A program made the position numbers and the translations under genes. Of a stretch of 36,957 nucleotides of DNA, positions 1 through 7,687 are shown in pieces (position 1 is the first letter of the stretch; each line of letters starts with the position of its first letter). This stretch comes from Bacillus andreraoultii. GTDB lineage: Bacteria; Bacillota; Bacilli; Bacillales; Caldibacillaceae. The DNA lies in assembly GCF_001244735.1 (NCBI RefSeq), contig NZ_LN868937.1:1583143-1620099 (forward strand). The letters are read 5' to 3'. Under the pieces are notes generated by a model, which saw only the letters and a program-made list of their open reading frames with translations, searched no databases and was not told the origin of the DNA.

Positions 1-27
1 CCATTAGGTTCACTCTTTTTCTTGATA

Positions 28-2697
28 TTAATTTTCTTGGCCGTCTCCACTTTGAGTTTGTGCGTCATCCGATTCATCATTGTTATGGCCATTATTACCG
101 TTATTGCTATTACCTTGATTATTATTGTTGTTATTATTGTTGCTATTGTTATTTTCACCATTGTTTTTATTACTGTCATTTTTATTTCCGTTATTTTTAT
201 TTTCATTGCTATTATTAGGATTTTTATTGTTATTATTGTCTGCTGGATTTTTATTTCCAGTTTCACCCGAATTTTCATCGCTCGTCTCTTGATTAGAATC
301 TTCTTCCGTTGCTTCTGGTAGTTCATCTTGTTTATCAGGGTTATCCTCTACGAAAGAAGATAAATCTAAGCTGACACTAGCGCCGTCACTTTTGCGTCCA
401 TTAATTATTGCGTATACAGTGAATGTATACTTAAATCCAGGCATTATCTCTTGGACTTCAAGACTTTTTTTATCTGTTGCGTTTAATTTTTGCTCAGATC
501 CTCCATTTAATGAAACATAGACATCAAAGGTAGCTCCTTCATTACCATCATAATCCCAATTTAAAGTTGCAGTTGCCTTGTCTTTATTATATTTAACATT
601 AAGGTTTGAAACGCCTTTTGTCTTTTCGTATTTTACAGAAGTTTCTTTTGGCTCGTGTCCTTTAACAAAGTATTCATAGACAACTTCACTTTTTGGTGTA
701 TACTCACTAGCTAATTTCGCTGGATTAGATCCTTTTTCAATTGGTAATTTAACAACACTGCTTGGTTGTGTAAAGTCAGGTGTATCAATATCATCGTGCA
801 TATAAGTCATTAAAGATTTAAAGATTTTCTGTGGTAGTTTTGTATCATCTACTGGGTTTTTCTTTTTCTCATAACCTACCCACACCGCTGCGGTATAGTT
901 CGTTGAATAGCCTGCAAACCATGCGTCTGGTGAACCATCGGCAATATTATAGTCTTTCTTTTCTTTCGCGGTGTAGTTTGTCGTCCCGGTTTTTCCAGCA
1001 ATTTGTACACCAGGAACTTGAGCTCTCGCACCCGTCCCACTTTGAACAACCGTTTTTAACATATCAGAAATCATAAATGCTGTATAGTCGTTCATCGCTT
1101 TTTTCGGTTTCGGTTTTAAATCGAGTTCAGTATCCCTATCAGATAGAACAATTTTACGGATGGCATGGGGCTCATTATACATACCTTCATTACCAAATGC
1201 ACTGAAGGCACCTGCTAAATGTATAGGAGCAATTCCATGCTTAAACCCACCAATACCGTATGCCTCCGTTATTTCATCCTCAAGCGGGATTCCAAGGCCA
1301 GTAGCAAATTCTCTTGCACGATCTACTCCGACCGCTTGAATCGCTTGTACAGCTGGAATATTTAGCGATTGTTGTAATGCATAGCGCATGGTAACATTTC
1401 CATAGTTACGCTTACTCCAGTTCCTAACGGGTGTACCGTCTGAATATGTGTATGGCTTATCTTCAAAAATCTGGTAAGTTGACCATTTTAAATATTCGAT
1501 GGCAGGTCCGTAATCAAGGACAGGTTTTATCGTAGAACCAGGTGGTCTTGAAATATCAATTGCATAGTTATAAGCACGACGTACTTTTTGATGCCGTCCA
1601 CCACCAATAGCACGAATCTCCCCGGTTTTTGTATCTAATAAAACTACACCAGCTTGAATTTCATCATTCGGGTAGTCTATATATTCTTCCGTATTTAAAA
1701 TATCGTTTACTCGTGATTGTGCACCTTGATCTAGAGTTGTATAAATTTCAAGTCCATCAGTATAGGCGTTGTATCCTAATGCTTCTACTTCGTCAACAAT
1801 TTGATCGACAAATGCATCAAATGGTGAATCATCTTTTATTGAATCACCTTCCTTATTAACAATTAATGTCGATATTTTTGTGTTCTGCGCTTTCTTCATA
1901 TCTTGTTCAGATATGAAACCATGTTGATGCATTAAAGATAGCACAGTATTTTTTCTTTTATCGGCTAAATCGGGATTTACAAACGGATTATATGCATTTG
2001 GTCTTTGTGGTAAACCAGCGATTAAAGCAACCTCAGGTAGAGTTAATTCATCTAAACCTTTGTTGAAATATGTTTTGGCTGCTGTTTTAATACCGTAAAT
2101 ATTCCCACCCATATTCACGCGATTCACATACATTTCAAATATATCTTCTTTTGAAAAATTACGTTCTAATTGTAAGGAAAGCCAAGCTTCTTGTGCTTTC
2201 CGCTTAATCGTTTTTTCAGACGATAAAAAGGACATTTTTACAACTTGTTGTGTTAAAGTGGAGGCGCCTTGAGAGCCGAATCCATTCTTAACATTACTCA
2301 TTACAGCGCCACCTAAACGAATTAAATCTATTCCATGATGTTTAAAGAATCGAACATCTTCTGTAGCTAGAACTGCATTTTTCACTAGATCAGGAACCTC
2401 ATCAAATTCGACTAAATCTCGTTTTTCAGTACCTAACTCGGTAACTAATTGGCGATCCATATCATAGACTTTTGATGATACAGGTACCTTTAGTTTTTTT
2501 GGATCAAGTTTTGGTGCATCGGAAACAAAATATGCAAACGTACCTACCCCACTAACTAAACCGATAAATCCAATGACAAGTAGAGTTAATAAAATTTTTT
2601 TGACAATACCTTTTGTTTTCGGTTGTTTTTGTTTTGGAGCTTTTTTCTGTTGTGACGCACGTCTTTTTTCGGTGCGCGATTTGTATTGCTCTGTCAT
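28..2697 (-). CDS. ponA: Penicillin-binding protein 1A/1B, bifunctional class A PBP
   Basis: Membrane-anchored peptidoglycan synthase that polymerises lipid II (glycosyltransferase) and cross-links stem peptides (transpeptidase). Numbering from the start chosen here: basic cytoplasmic N-terminus, one membrane segment at about 35-58, GT51 domain with the ATEDVRFFKHHG motif (catalytic Glu about 113), transpeptidase domain with SxxK in GSTIKP (Ser about 388), SLN at about 444 and KTG in AGKTGTT at about 569, a fibronectin-III-like module at about 697-779, then an acidic, Asn-rich low-complexity tail. An in-frame ATG 21 bases upstream (2718) has its purine-rich sequence almost touching the codon; the ATG at 2697 has AAGGATGG nine bases upstream and is preferred. 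It lies 90 bases downstream of recU on the same strand, the recU-ponA order known from B. subtilis. Family assignment is certain. Confidence 0.96.
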   Translation of the reverse strand: MTEQYKSRTEKRRASQQKKAPKQKQPKTKGIVKKILLTLLVIGFIGLVSGVGTFAYFVSDAPKLDPKKLKVPVSSKVYDMDRQLVTELGTEKRDLVEFDEVPDLVKNAVLATEDVRFFKHHGIDLIRLGGAVMSNVKNGFGSQGASTLTQQVVKMSFLSSEKTIKRKAQEAWLSLQLERNFSKEDIFEMYVNRVNMGGNIYGIKTAAKTYFNKGLDELTLPEVALIAGLPQRPNAYNPFVNPDLADKRKNTVLSLMHQHGFISEQDMKKAQNTKISTLIVNKEGDSIKDDSPFDAFVDQIVDEVEALGYNAYTDGLEIYTTLDQGAQSRVNDILNTEEYIDYPNDEIQAGVVLLDTKTGEIRAIGGGRHQKVRRAYNYAIDISRPPGSTIKPVLDYGPAIEYLKWSTYQIFEDKPYTYSDGTPVRNWSKRNYGNVTMRYALQQSLNIPAVQAIQAVGVDRAREFATGLGIPLEDEITEAYGIGGFKHGIAPIHLAGAFSAFGNEGMYNEPHAIRKIVLSDRDTELDLKPKPKKAMNDYTAFMISDMLKTVVQSGTGARAQVPGVQIAGKTGTTNYTAKEKKDYNIADGSPDAWFAGYSTNYTAAVWVGYEKKKNPVDDTKLPQKIFKSLMTYMHDDIDTPDFTQPSSVVKLPIEKGSNPAKLASEYTPKSEVVYEYFVKGHEPKETSVKYEKTKGVSNLNVKYNKDKATATLNWDYDGNEGATFDVYVSLNGGSEQKLNATDKKSLEVQEIMPGFKYTFTVYAIINGRKSDGASVSLDLSSFVEDNPDKQDELPEATEEDSNQETSDENSGETGNKNPADNNNNKNPNNSNENKNNGNKNDSNKNNGENNNSNNNNNNNNQGNSNNGNNGHNNDESDDAQTQSGDGQEN

Positions 2698-2787
2698 AAA
2701 TAATGACCATCCTTTCATTCCTTACTAATATTATAACCAACTATGAGGTCACCTGAACTTAGGTAAGGAATCTACACGATTATATAG

Positions 2788-3411
2788 TTAGTCTTTCCAT
2801 TTTTTTTCATGATAATATAAAGAATCTATTATTCTAATATAATCAATTCTTGGCTGGATGCCAAGGGGTATTTGATATCCTAATTCTACAATTTCTTCTT
2901 TTGTAATCGATTTTCTTCCACCTGATTCCATTCGTTTCCAAAATTGGATTAAATATGATCCATCAAGTAAATAAACTTCTTCTGTTTTTGAAAAACGAAT
3001 AATCACGAATGAAATACCACCACAGTCTAGGACAGTATTTATATGTTTGATTTGGTGTTCATGAAAATTTTTTAGCGGTATCGATGTTGTGCTCTTCGTT
3101 TCTTTTGCCTCGAAATCAATATATCTTCCTCGATAAACACCATTATAATCGGTTGTCGAAGGTGTTTTAAAGTAGGCTTCTTTTATAACTGCACGACTAC
3201 GGTTCGGATAATCGACTTGAACGATTTGAACGGGGGTAGGCTTTTTATGTATAACCGCAATCTTATTTGACAAATAATATTGATTAGATTCGTTTAAATC
3301 TTCCTCTAAAGTCATCCCTCTGTTCGCATACAGATAATTTTTTTTTGGCAATTTGTTATTGGTTGTACTTTCTATTTTATACTTTTTTCCACTTGGATAT
3401 CGGATTTCCAA
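2788..3411 (-). CDS. recU: Holliday junction resolvase RecU
   Basis: Dimeric endonuclease that cuts Holliday junctions during recombinational repair and chromosome segregation. The protein matches the RecU family throughout: RYPSGKKY near the start, [27 protein letters not shown], and the catalytic block STTDYNG...YIDFEAKET carrying the acidic and lysine metal-site residues. About 207 residues is the usual length. The open frame runs on upstream to 3702, but that extension is hydrophobic and unlike RecU. An ATG at 3417 directly abuts the GAGGTG ribosome site (zero spacing); the TTG at 3411 has six bases of spacing and gives an N-terminus MEIRYP like family members, so I chose it. It is probably co-transcribed with ponA and is divergent from yppC. 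Confidence 0.93.
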   Translation of the reverse strand: MEIRYPSGKKYKIESTTNNKLPKKNYLYANRGMTLEEDLNESNQYYLSNKIAVIHKKPTPVQIVQVDYPNRSRAVIKEAYFKTPSTTDYNGVYRGRYIDFEAKETKSTTSIPLKNFHEHQIKHINTVLDCGGISFVIIRFSKTEEVYLLDGSYLIQFWKRMESGGRKSITKEEIVELGYQIPLGIQPRIDYIRIIDSLYYHEKKWKD

Positions 3412-3497
3412 ATTCATCACCTCGAAGAAAAGAAAAATATTCAGTTTTTCCCTTTTATCTGACAGTATATATCGTACTTTGAATAGGATGTGAATAT

Positions 3498-4454
3498 GTG
3501 GACATTGATTTGAGACAAAAATTGATTCAACAAATAATGAATAAAACGATAAAAGGCAATATAGATAATATATCACGAACGACATTTTATGAGTCATTTT
3601 ATTTTCATTACAAAGAAATAAAATGGGCGTTACTTGCAGGACTTGTTTCCCGAAATGCCGGTTGGAATATGTGTGACCTTGAAAGTGACTGTTTTTCGTC
3701 AATTATTCCAAAACAATCAAGAAACAATTTATTTTTAACATATGAACGAGCCAATTGGTTAATTTTCCAAGATGCATATCCACAATTATTACTCTACCAT
3801 TATTCAAAGAAATTTGGGTATCCGCTATTTCATTTATTACCATATTTTTCTGTTTCCAAATTTATGATGAAAGAATGGATGAATTTTTGGAAAATAGGGG
3901 ATGAAAGGCGTTTATTATATTCGCTCATTATTAATGAACAAAATTTAATACAAACCCCAATCATCTCAAAACCATTTTATCAAAAAAAAGTATTTCGAAC
4001 ACTACCATTTTACTTTCAAGAACTACTTCATTATAGTATTGTAATTTTCCCAACTAGTAGTGGAGAGTTATATGGAGCTAGTGTTGAAAAATTTAAAAAG
4101 GTTGATTGTCGTATTGAATTAGGTAAAATGTTATCTTGGATTTTATTTGAGTCCGGGAATTTACAGTATTTTATTGATTTTATAAAAAAAACACCACATA
4201 CAGGTTCTCGTCATGATTATGAAAAACTTTGGTCGAAACGTCGGGATATACCATTATTACGGCTAACTTATCCAATCATTGAACATAAAAGAGCTGTTGA
4301 CAAATCATGGGATGAAGTGAGGAAAATAAAAAAGAGTTGGTTTAAGGAGCCAAGAATAAATAATCATGTTAATTTGACAAATTGGTATAAGAAAAAAAGG
4401 AAGGAAATAGAAATATATGCTAATATAATGGATTGGTTAAAAATGAATGAATGA
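3498..4454 (+). CDS. yppC: DUF2515 family protein YppC
   Basis: Function unknown. The 318-residue product resembles B. subtilis YppC (DUF2515) in length, aromatic-rich composition and position, next to and divergent from recU. Visible features are a [20 protein letters not shown] block at about 83-102, several FxxLLPYF-type aromatic stretches and a basic C-terminus. No signal peptide or convincing membrane segment is seen. The start is GTG with AGGATG seven bases upstream; the overlapping ATG at 3496 is in another frame. It converges on sspM across a shared hairpin. Family and synteny are fairly secure; no activity can be assigned. Confidence 0.82.
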   Translation: MDIDLRQKLIQQIMNKTIKGNIDNISRTTFYESFYFHYKEIKWALLAGLVSRNAGWNMCDLESDCFSSIIPKQSRNNLFLTYERANWLIFQDAYPQLLLYHYSKKFGYPLFHLLPYFSVSKFMMKEWMNFWKIGDERRLLYSLIINEQNLIQTPIISKPFYQKKVFRTLPFYFQELLHYSIVIFPTSSGELYGASVEKFKKVDCRIELGKMLSWILFESGNLQYFIDFIKKTPHTGSRHDYEKLWSKRRDIPLLRLTYPIIEHKRAVDKSWDEVRKIKKSWFKEPRINNHVNLTNWYKKKRKEIEIYANIMDWLKMNE

Positions 4455-4460
4455 AATGTA

Positions 4461-4512
4461 GACACCACAGGAGTGCTACTATTAAATGGATATGTAGTGG
4501 CTCTGTGGTGTC
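4461..4512. terminator. Hairpin between convergent yppC and sspM
   Basis: GACACCACA (4461-4469) pairs with TGTGGTGTC (4504-4512), and CTAC (4476-4479) with GTAG (4494-4497), around a mismatched segment. The hairpin sits just past the yppC stop and just past the sspM stop on the other strand. No long T-run follows on either strand, so it may be a weak bidirectional terminator or an mRNA 3'-end stabiliser. Confidence 0.45.
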
Positions 4513-4528
4513 CATCGTAAAGAGAAAA

Positions 4529-4639
4529 TTAAGTGGAAGGTCTATTTGGTCCTTCAAGTTTAGGATTGCCTTCACCTGCTTTTGTTTGAGTCCGGTTTTC
4601 CTTTTCAGTTCCACGATTTATTTGTTTCTTTTTAGCCAT
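4529..4639 (-). CDS. sspM: Small acid-soluble spore protein M (SspM)
   Basis: Minor spore core protein made in the forespore. The 36-residue product is Lys/Arg/Asn-rich, starts MAKKKQINRG and ends with KLEGPNRPST; the C-terminal GPNRPST is the hallmark I know from B. subtilis SspM, which lies in the same ponA-yppC neighbourhood. AAGGAGGTGG lies five bases before the ATG. Upstream is a sigma-G-type promoter (GAATG, 18 bases, CATACTA), which fits forespore expression. A longer antisense frame over the same bases is spurious. Confidence 0.87.
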   Translation of the reverse strand: MAKKKQINRGTEKENRTQTKAGEGNPKLEGPNRPST

Positions 4640-4658
4640 AGTAACCACCTCCTTACTT

Positions 4659-4688
4659 TAGTATGAACAAAACCTCCGTAGAACATTC
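4659..4688 (-). promoter_or_regulatory. Sigma-G-type promoter of sspM
   Basis: On the minus strand GAATG (4684-4688) is followed after 18 bases by CATACTA (4659-4665). This fits the sigma-G/sigma-F pattern G-H-A-T-R, 17-18 bases, CATWMTA, and lies just upstream of the sspM ribosome site. Confidence 0.6.
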
Positions 4689-4840
4689 TACTTTCCTTGT
4701 GTGCTTATGCGCACAAAAGTAGGCTTCAAGCATTGCATCAAAGCCGAAAAAAGCTTTTTCCCCTGAACTCTAATCTCTTTGGTTGCCTAGATCTAGCGTC
4801 CCTTTCGTTTTCTTTCAACTTTGTCAAATTTCCACTTTCT
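4684..4840. repeat. Dispersed intergenic repeat, copy R1
   Basis: Non-coding sequence between sspM and the insertion sequence. It begins with a hairpin (CTACTT..TTGTGTGC, loop TTAT, GCGCACAA..AAGTAG, 4688-4722), continues with CATCAAAGCCGAAAAA (4736-4751) and ends with a GCGTCCCTTT...GTTTTCTTT stretch. The same order of elements recurs near 28760-28925 and, more diverged, near 35963-36110. I do not recognise the family. The rest of the gap, to 4910, shows nothing else. Confidence 0.6.
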
Positions 4841-4910
4841 TTATCGAATTTCTTCTAGTTTTGTCACTCGTGAAGGAGCTTCTAGTTAAAAGGAGAATAC
4901 ATATCATAAG

Positions 4911-4918
4911 AATATAAA
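4911..4918. repeat. 8-bp target site duplication, IS copy 1, left
   Basis: AATATAAA immediately before the left end (GGTAATG) of the first insertion sequence; it is repeated exactly at 6773-6780 after the right end. Confidence 0.9.
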
Positions 4919-4990
4919 GGTAATGTCAAAAGTTCTATGAAAAACGGATAAGCAAACAAGATTTATTCCGAAATAAGGTGGAGAACCGTC

Positions 4991-5144
4991 GCCATTTGCC
5001 CTTGACAAACACGCCGATGGTTTAAGTTAGGTGTAACAAGGGCGAAGGGAACTAAATTAAGGCATGACAAATACGCCCTTGTTTTCCGAAAATTTTAAAC
5101 CATCGGCTAGTTCGGTTTGTCAAGGGTTCGCTTCGCCAAATGGC
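4991..5144. repeat. Nested inverted repeats in the non-coding left part of IS copy 1
   Basis: Outer imperfect arms: GCCATTTGCCCTTGACAAAC and CCGATGGTTTA (4991-5024) pair with TAAACCATCGG, GTTTGTCAAGGG and CCAAATGGC (5095-5144). Inside them CAAGGGCG (5037-5044) pairs with CGCCCTTG (5074-5081). The transcript would fold into a long branched hairpin just past the transposase stop. The same structure is in copy 2 at 22279-22432. Confidence 0.7.
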
Positions 5145-5188
5145 TGGTTTGAATGTTAAACCATTCAAGGGCTCAGCTAAAGCTAAAT

Positions 5189-6535
5189 TTAGGCGGCTTG
5201 TATTTCTAGAAGCCATTGTTGAGCGAGTTCAATCATTTTTGTCCAACGTGCCGGCATGTGTGGCAATTTGGAGAGTTCTGGGATCATAACTGGCACTTTA
5301 TTCTCCAGTGAAGCATGTGGCCTGAGAAAGTTAAAATATGCTACGAATAAAGTCACATAGGATACCGATCCCTTTTCTGAACCAAACCCATGTGTAGCCT
5401 TATAATTACCCTTAAAAGTACGATTGAGTCTCTCAATAATTTGTTTAAGCGGTCGATATTCCGTTGAAACAGGATCCTCATTGGTTAATCCAATGACTTG
5501 CTTCACATCAAAGTGGATATCGTGCTGGGCAAAGAAGTGTTGAGCCAAAAGGTAAATAGGATTCCCATCGACCACAAAAGTAAGATCTTCTGGAATCTCT
5601 TTTAGCTTAAGCAATACTTCATCAATGGCTAATACAGCTGCCTGTGTATCTCGGTTTGGTGAAACAGGATACGACAAAATAATCTTTTTTACGGTATCAA
5701 AGAAGAAGAACAAGTAATTCCAACGTCCACTCACACGGATATACGTTTCATCACCGCAAAATTGATTGGAAAGCTCATACGGATAATGGTCGATAAACGG
5801 TTTCATTATGAGCGCGACACTGTTTTCGTAGTTTAAAATACTTTGGTGAGAAATAGAAACTCCGTGAATATCATTCATAATGGCCGCGGTTTTGCGCGCT
5901 GATAAGCCGTAGTTTACGTGATAAGTCAAAATAAGTCCCAGTGTATGCGGAGACACGTACAATTTCGATAAATCTACTTTCGGTAACTCTGGAGACTCTT
6001 TCGACAGTGGCTTATAGTCGAACTTAAACAGGCGAAATATATAGCGCATTTTGAACGCTTGTGGGTCTTTTTTGAACGGTTTCTTCTCTTCTTTCGAAAG
6101 ACCTTTTAACTTCTTTTGGTAGTAAGAACATTGATTATTTTTACACTTGAAAACATCAAAATCTTTTCGTTCTTTTATCTTTTCAAGTGTTTTTGAACAG
6201 TGAGGACATCGTAAAATGGCCTCTTTCAAATAACGATTCTTTTCGCTAAACAAACACGCACACACTTTACATTGATATTGTCCTTTATCTCCATTATTTG
6301 CATAAAGAAAATCAGAAGGAGCACCACACTTTGGACAATTCAAATGAGAAGGCACACAAACTTTGGCGTTTTTATGTCTACGAACCGGTTTTAATGGTTT
6401 CCCGTGTTTTTCTAGAAAATCATTAAGTAGTTCTTGATAATCAAGCTTTTCAAGTGTTTCAACAATCGGAAGCTCATCCACCTGTAGTTTTCGATAAGGC
6501 TTGCTTATCGGTTTTTCTTCGGGTTTATCAAACAT
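5189..6535 (-). CDS. DDE transposase with two N-terminal zinc ribbons (IS copy 1)
   Basis: Catalyses transposition of the surrounding element. The 448-residue protein has two CxxC...Cx2-4C clusters (Cys67/70/89/92 and Cys110/113/131/136), a helix-turn-helix-like stretch at about 209-235 (GLSARKTAAIMNDIHGVSIS) and a DDE integrase-type core with Asp262 (CGDETYI), Asp323 (VVDGNP) and Glu368 (IIERLNRTFK). All three acidic residues and all eight cysteines are present, so it looks functional. The product is identical to that of the second copy. A hairpin (ACTCTTT 6536-6542 with AAAGAGT 6550-6556) covers the purine-rich ribosome site next to the ATG and could limit translation. The DDE(D) fold is clear; the IS6-type assignment rests mainly on the element ends and duplication length. 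Confidence 0.93.
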   Translation of the reverse strand: MFDKPEEKPISKPYRKLQVDELPIVETLEKLDYQELLNDFLEKHGKPLKPVRRHKNAKVCVPSHLNCPKCGAPSDFLYANNGDKGQYQCKVCACLFSEKNRYLKEAILRCPHCSKTLEKIKERKDFDVFKCKNNQCSYYQKKLKGLSKEEKKPFKKDPQAFKMRYIFRLFKFDYKPLSKESPELPKVDLSKLYVSPHTLGLILTYHVNYGLSARKTAAIMNDIHGVSISHQSILNYENSVALIMKPFIDHYPYELSNQFCGDETYIRVSGRWNYLFFFFDTVKKIILSYPVSPNRDTQAAVLAIDEVLLKLKEIPEDLTFVVDGNPIYLLAQHFFAQHDIHFDVKQVIGLTNEDPVSTEYRPLKQIIERLNRTFKGNYKATHGFGSEKGSVSYVTLFVAYFNFLRPHASLENKVPVMIPELSKLPHMPARWTKMIELAQQWLLEIQAA

Positions 6536-6626
6536 ACTCTTTCCAATTAAAAGAGTCTGTAAAATTTTGATAGTCTCATCTTGGTACTTGATAAATTCAA
6601 ATAAATAGGTTAATAATTGAGGATAC

Positions 6627-6710
6627 AGACTTGTTCACTCCAATCTTGTTAGTTGTGTGTGTGGTAACCTCAATTAACCATAGATTTTAGGGGGTGGCAA
6701 GTCTTTTTTT
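6627..6710 (+). terminator. Terminator-like hairpin near right end of IS copy 1
   Basis: AGACTTG (6627-6633) pairs with CAAGTCT (6698-6704), extended inward by CACTCC against GGGGGTG, and is followed by seven Ts (6704-6710) on the plus strand. It would stop plus-strand transcription entering from the left, just before yppD. The same structure in copy 2 is at 23915-23998. Confidence 0.5.
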
Positions 6711-6772
6711 GTTCAATGCCTTATAAATCAATGGTTGTTAACCTATTTAATATAAAAACTTTTGACAATACG

Positions 6773-6780
6773 AATATAAA
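6773..6780. repeat. 8-bp target site duplication, IS copy 1, right
   Basis: AATATAAA, identical to 4911-4918, directly after the right end of the element. Confidence 0.9.
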
Positions 6781-6795
6781 TAAGGGGGATTTTTG

Positions 6796-7047
6796 ATGAG
6801 TGAGAATGTCATGTTAACACGAGTGGAAATTCTTAATTGGTTGAAGCAATTAGAGAGGGATATCGATGCGATGGAGGAAAAATTAACAAAGGCTGTCAAT
6901 GAACAGTTGAAAGAGCAAACAGCCCGTTTTTCTAGTGATCTCTTGCTGATTGAAGAGAAAGTATCGAAAACAATTCATTTTAATGAAAAGGAAAATAAAC
7001 AACGGAAAACAAATGATGCTCTATTTAAAAGGGTGGCTACAATATGA
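6796..7047 (+). CDS. yppD: YppD-like small coiled-coil protein
   Basis: An 83-residue protein rich in Glu/Lys with a heptad-like pattern (LNWLKQLERDIDAMEEKL and onward), predicted mostly helical and soluble. No enzymatic motif. The position between sspM and yppE and the length fit B. subtilis YppD; I rely on synteny more than on recalled sequence. The ATG at 6796 has AAGGGGG seven bases upstream; an in-frame TTG three bases earlier is less likely. The insertion sequence ends 23 bp upstream, so native promoter elements further out have been moved away. yppE follows after 100 bases. Confidence 0.68.
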   Translation: MSENVMLTRVEILNWLKQLERDIDAMEEKLTKAVNEQLKEQTARFSSDLLLIEEKVSKTIHFNEKENKQRKTNDALFKRVATI

Positions 7048-7147
7048 AATTTATTTTATATTAGGTAAGAAGTCGAAATCAAATCCGATTTTGGCTTTTT
7101 TTATTTTTCTTAAATCATTTATACTTACATTTGGGGGTGTAAATTGT

Positions 7148-7516
7148 ATGGTTAATAAAGAGATCTTAATCATTGAGACAGAAAAAGTGAAACGTTATCT
7201 AAATGAAACAGATCAAATATATGAAAACGCACGGGCGACTAGAGAAGAAAAAGATTTTTATTCAATCATTAAGCCTTTTGTTGATGATGTACACAAGCAA
7301 TTGGACCAATGGATTGTTTTAGCGCAAAATTTTATAAATGAACATCGCCCGAAAAACTTATATAATCAGCAAATTATTGCGGCGGCCGAAAATTTAAAAG
7401 AAATTTGTGTACAGGCATTTTTTCCGAAAACAAGTTATGCCCGATTTAAACATAATGTCCATTCAATCAACTATACGTTAGAAAAATTATTAGACGAAAT
7501 AAAGCGAATTGAATAA
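7148..7516 (+). CDS. yppE: DUF1798 family protein YppE
   Basis: A 122-residue, largely helical soluble protein; the DUF1798/YppE family is known as a small helical bundle of unknown function. Family-like features are TDQIYENARATREEKDFYS, FVDDVHKQLDQW and the C-terminal SYARFKHNVHSINYTLEKLL. The open frame extends upstream to 6950, but that part overlaps yppD and is unlike the family; the ATG at 7148 has GGGGGTG eight bases upstream and gives the expected length. It follows yppD in the same direction. The 171-base gap to yppG holds only an 18-codon reading frame at 7583-7639. Confidence 0.85.
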   Translation: MVNKEILIIETEKVKRYLNETDQIYENARATREEKDFYSIIKPFVDDVHKQLDQWIVLAQNFINEHRPKNLYNQQIIAAAENLKEICVQAFFPKTSYARFKHNVHSINYTLEKLLDEIKRIE

Positions 7517-7687
7517 GAGTAAATCATTGTTTTTATATGATTTAAGCATTCGGTCCCCTCTTTTTATAAATGGGGGGGATGAATGCAATACGTTCATGAT
7601 CTTTTCCCTAAATTATTCGTAAAAAATTTATCACAATAACAAAGGGACACTCATAAAATATGTTGGAGCCTATGAGGAGGTATGAAC

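Larger units (their letters stand above)
4919..6772 (-). mobile_element. Insertion sequence copy 1 (1,854 bp, IS6-like ends)
   Basis: Bounds come from comparison with the second copy: identity starts at GGTAATGTCAAAAGTT (4919-4934) and stops after AACTTTTGACAATACG (6757-6772). These ends are imperfect inverted repeats, 14 of 16 bases matching. An 8-bp duplication AATATAAA flanks the element. Ends beginning GG and 8-bp duplications are typical of the IS6/IS26/IS257 family, but the 448-residue transposase is much longer than the usual ~230-260, so this would be a long-transposase relative; family placement is inference. The element carries one minus-strand transposase gene, a nested dyad to its left and a terminator-like hairpin to its right. 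It lies between sspM and yppD, 23 bp from the yppD start codon. Confidence 0.93.

Noticed and set aside
22-321. Hydrophobic plus-strand frame (Ile/Val/Phe-rich)
   Set aside because: It is the antisense reading of the Asn-codon repeats in the ponA tail; no ribosome site.
3418-3702. N-terminal extension of recU to 3702
   Set aside because: Hydrophobic, unlike RecU, and overlaps the start of yppC on the other strand.
4961-5144. CRISPR-like repeat or attC-type site in the IS left arm
   Set aside because: The repeats are inverted, not direct with spacers, and no cas or integrase gene is present; it is a dyad belonging to the IS.
6762-6790. Hybrid promoter from the outward TTGACA at the IS end plus flanking -10
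   Set aside because: TATAAA in the flank is only eight or so bases away, and nothing like a -10 occurs at 16-18 bases in either copy.
7583-7639. 18-codon frame with a GGGGGGG sequence before its ATG, upstream of yppG
   Set aside because: Very short, no recognisable product, and the G-run is part of a small hairpin; could be chance. It does not resemble YppF.
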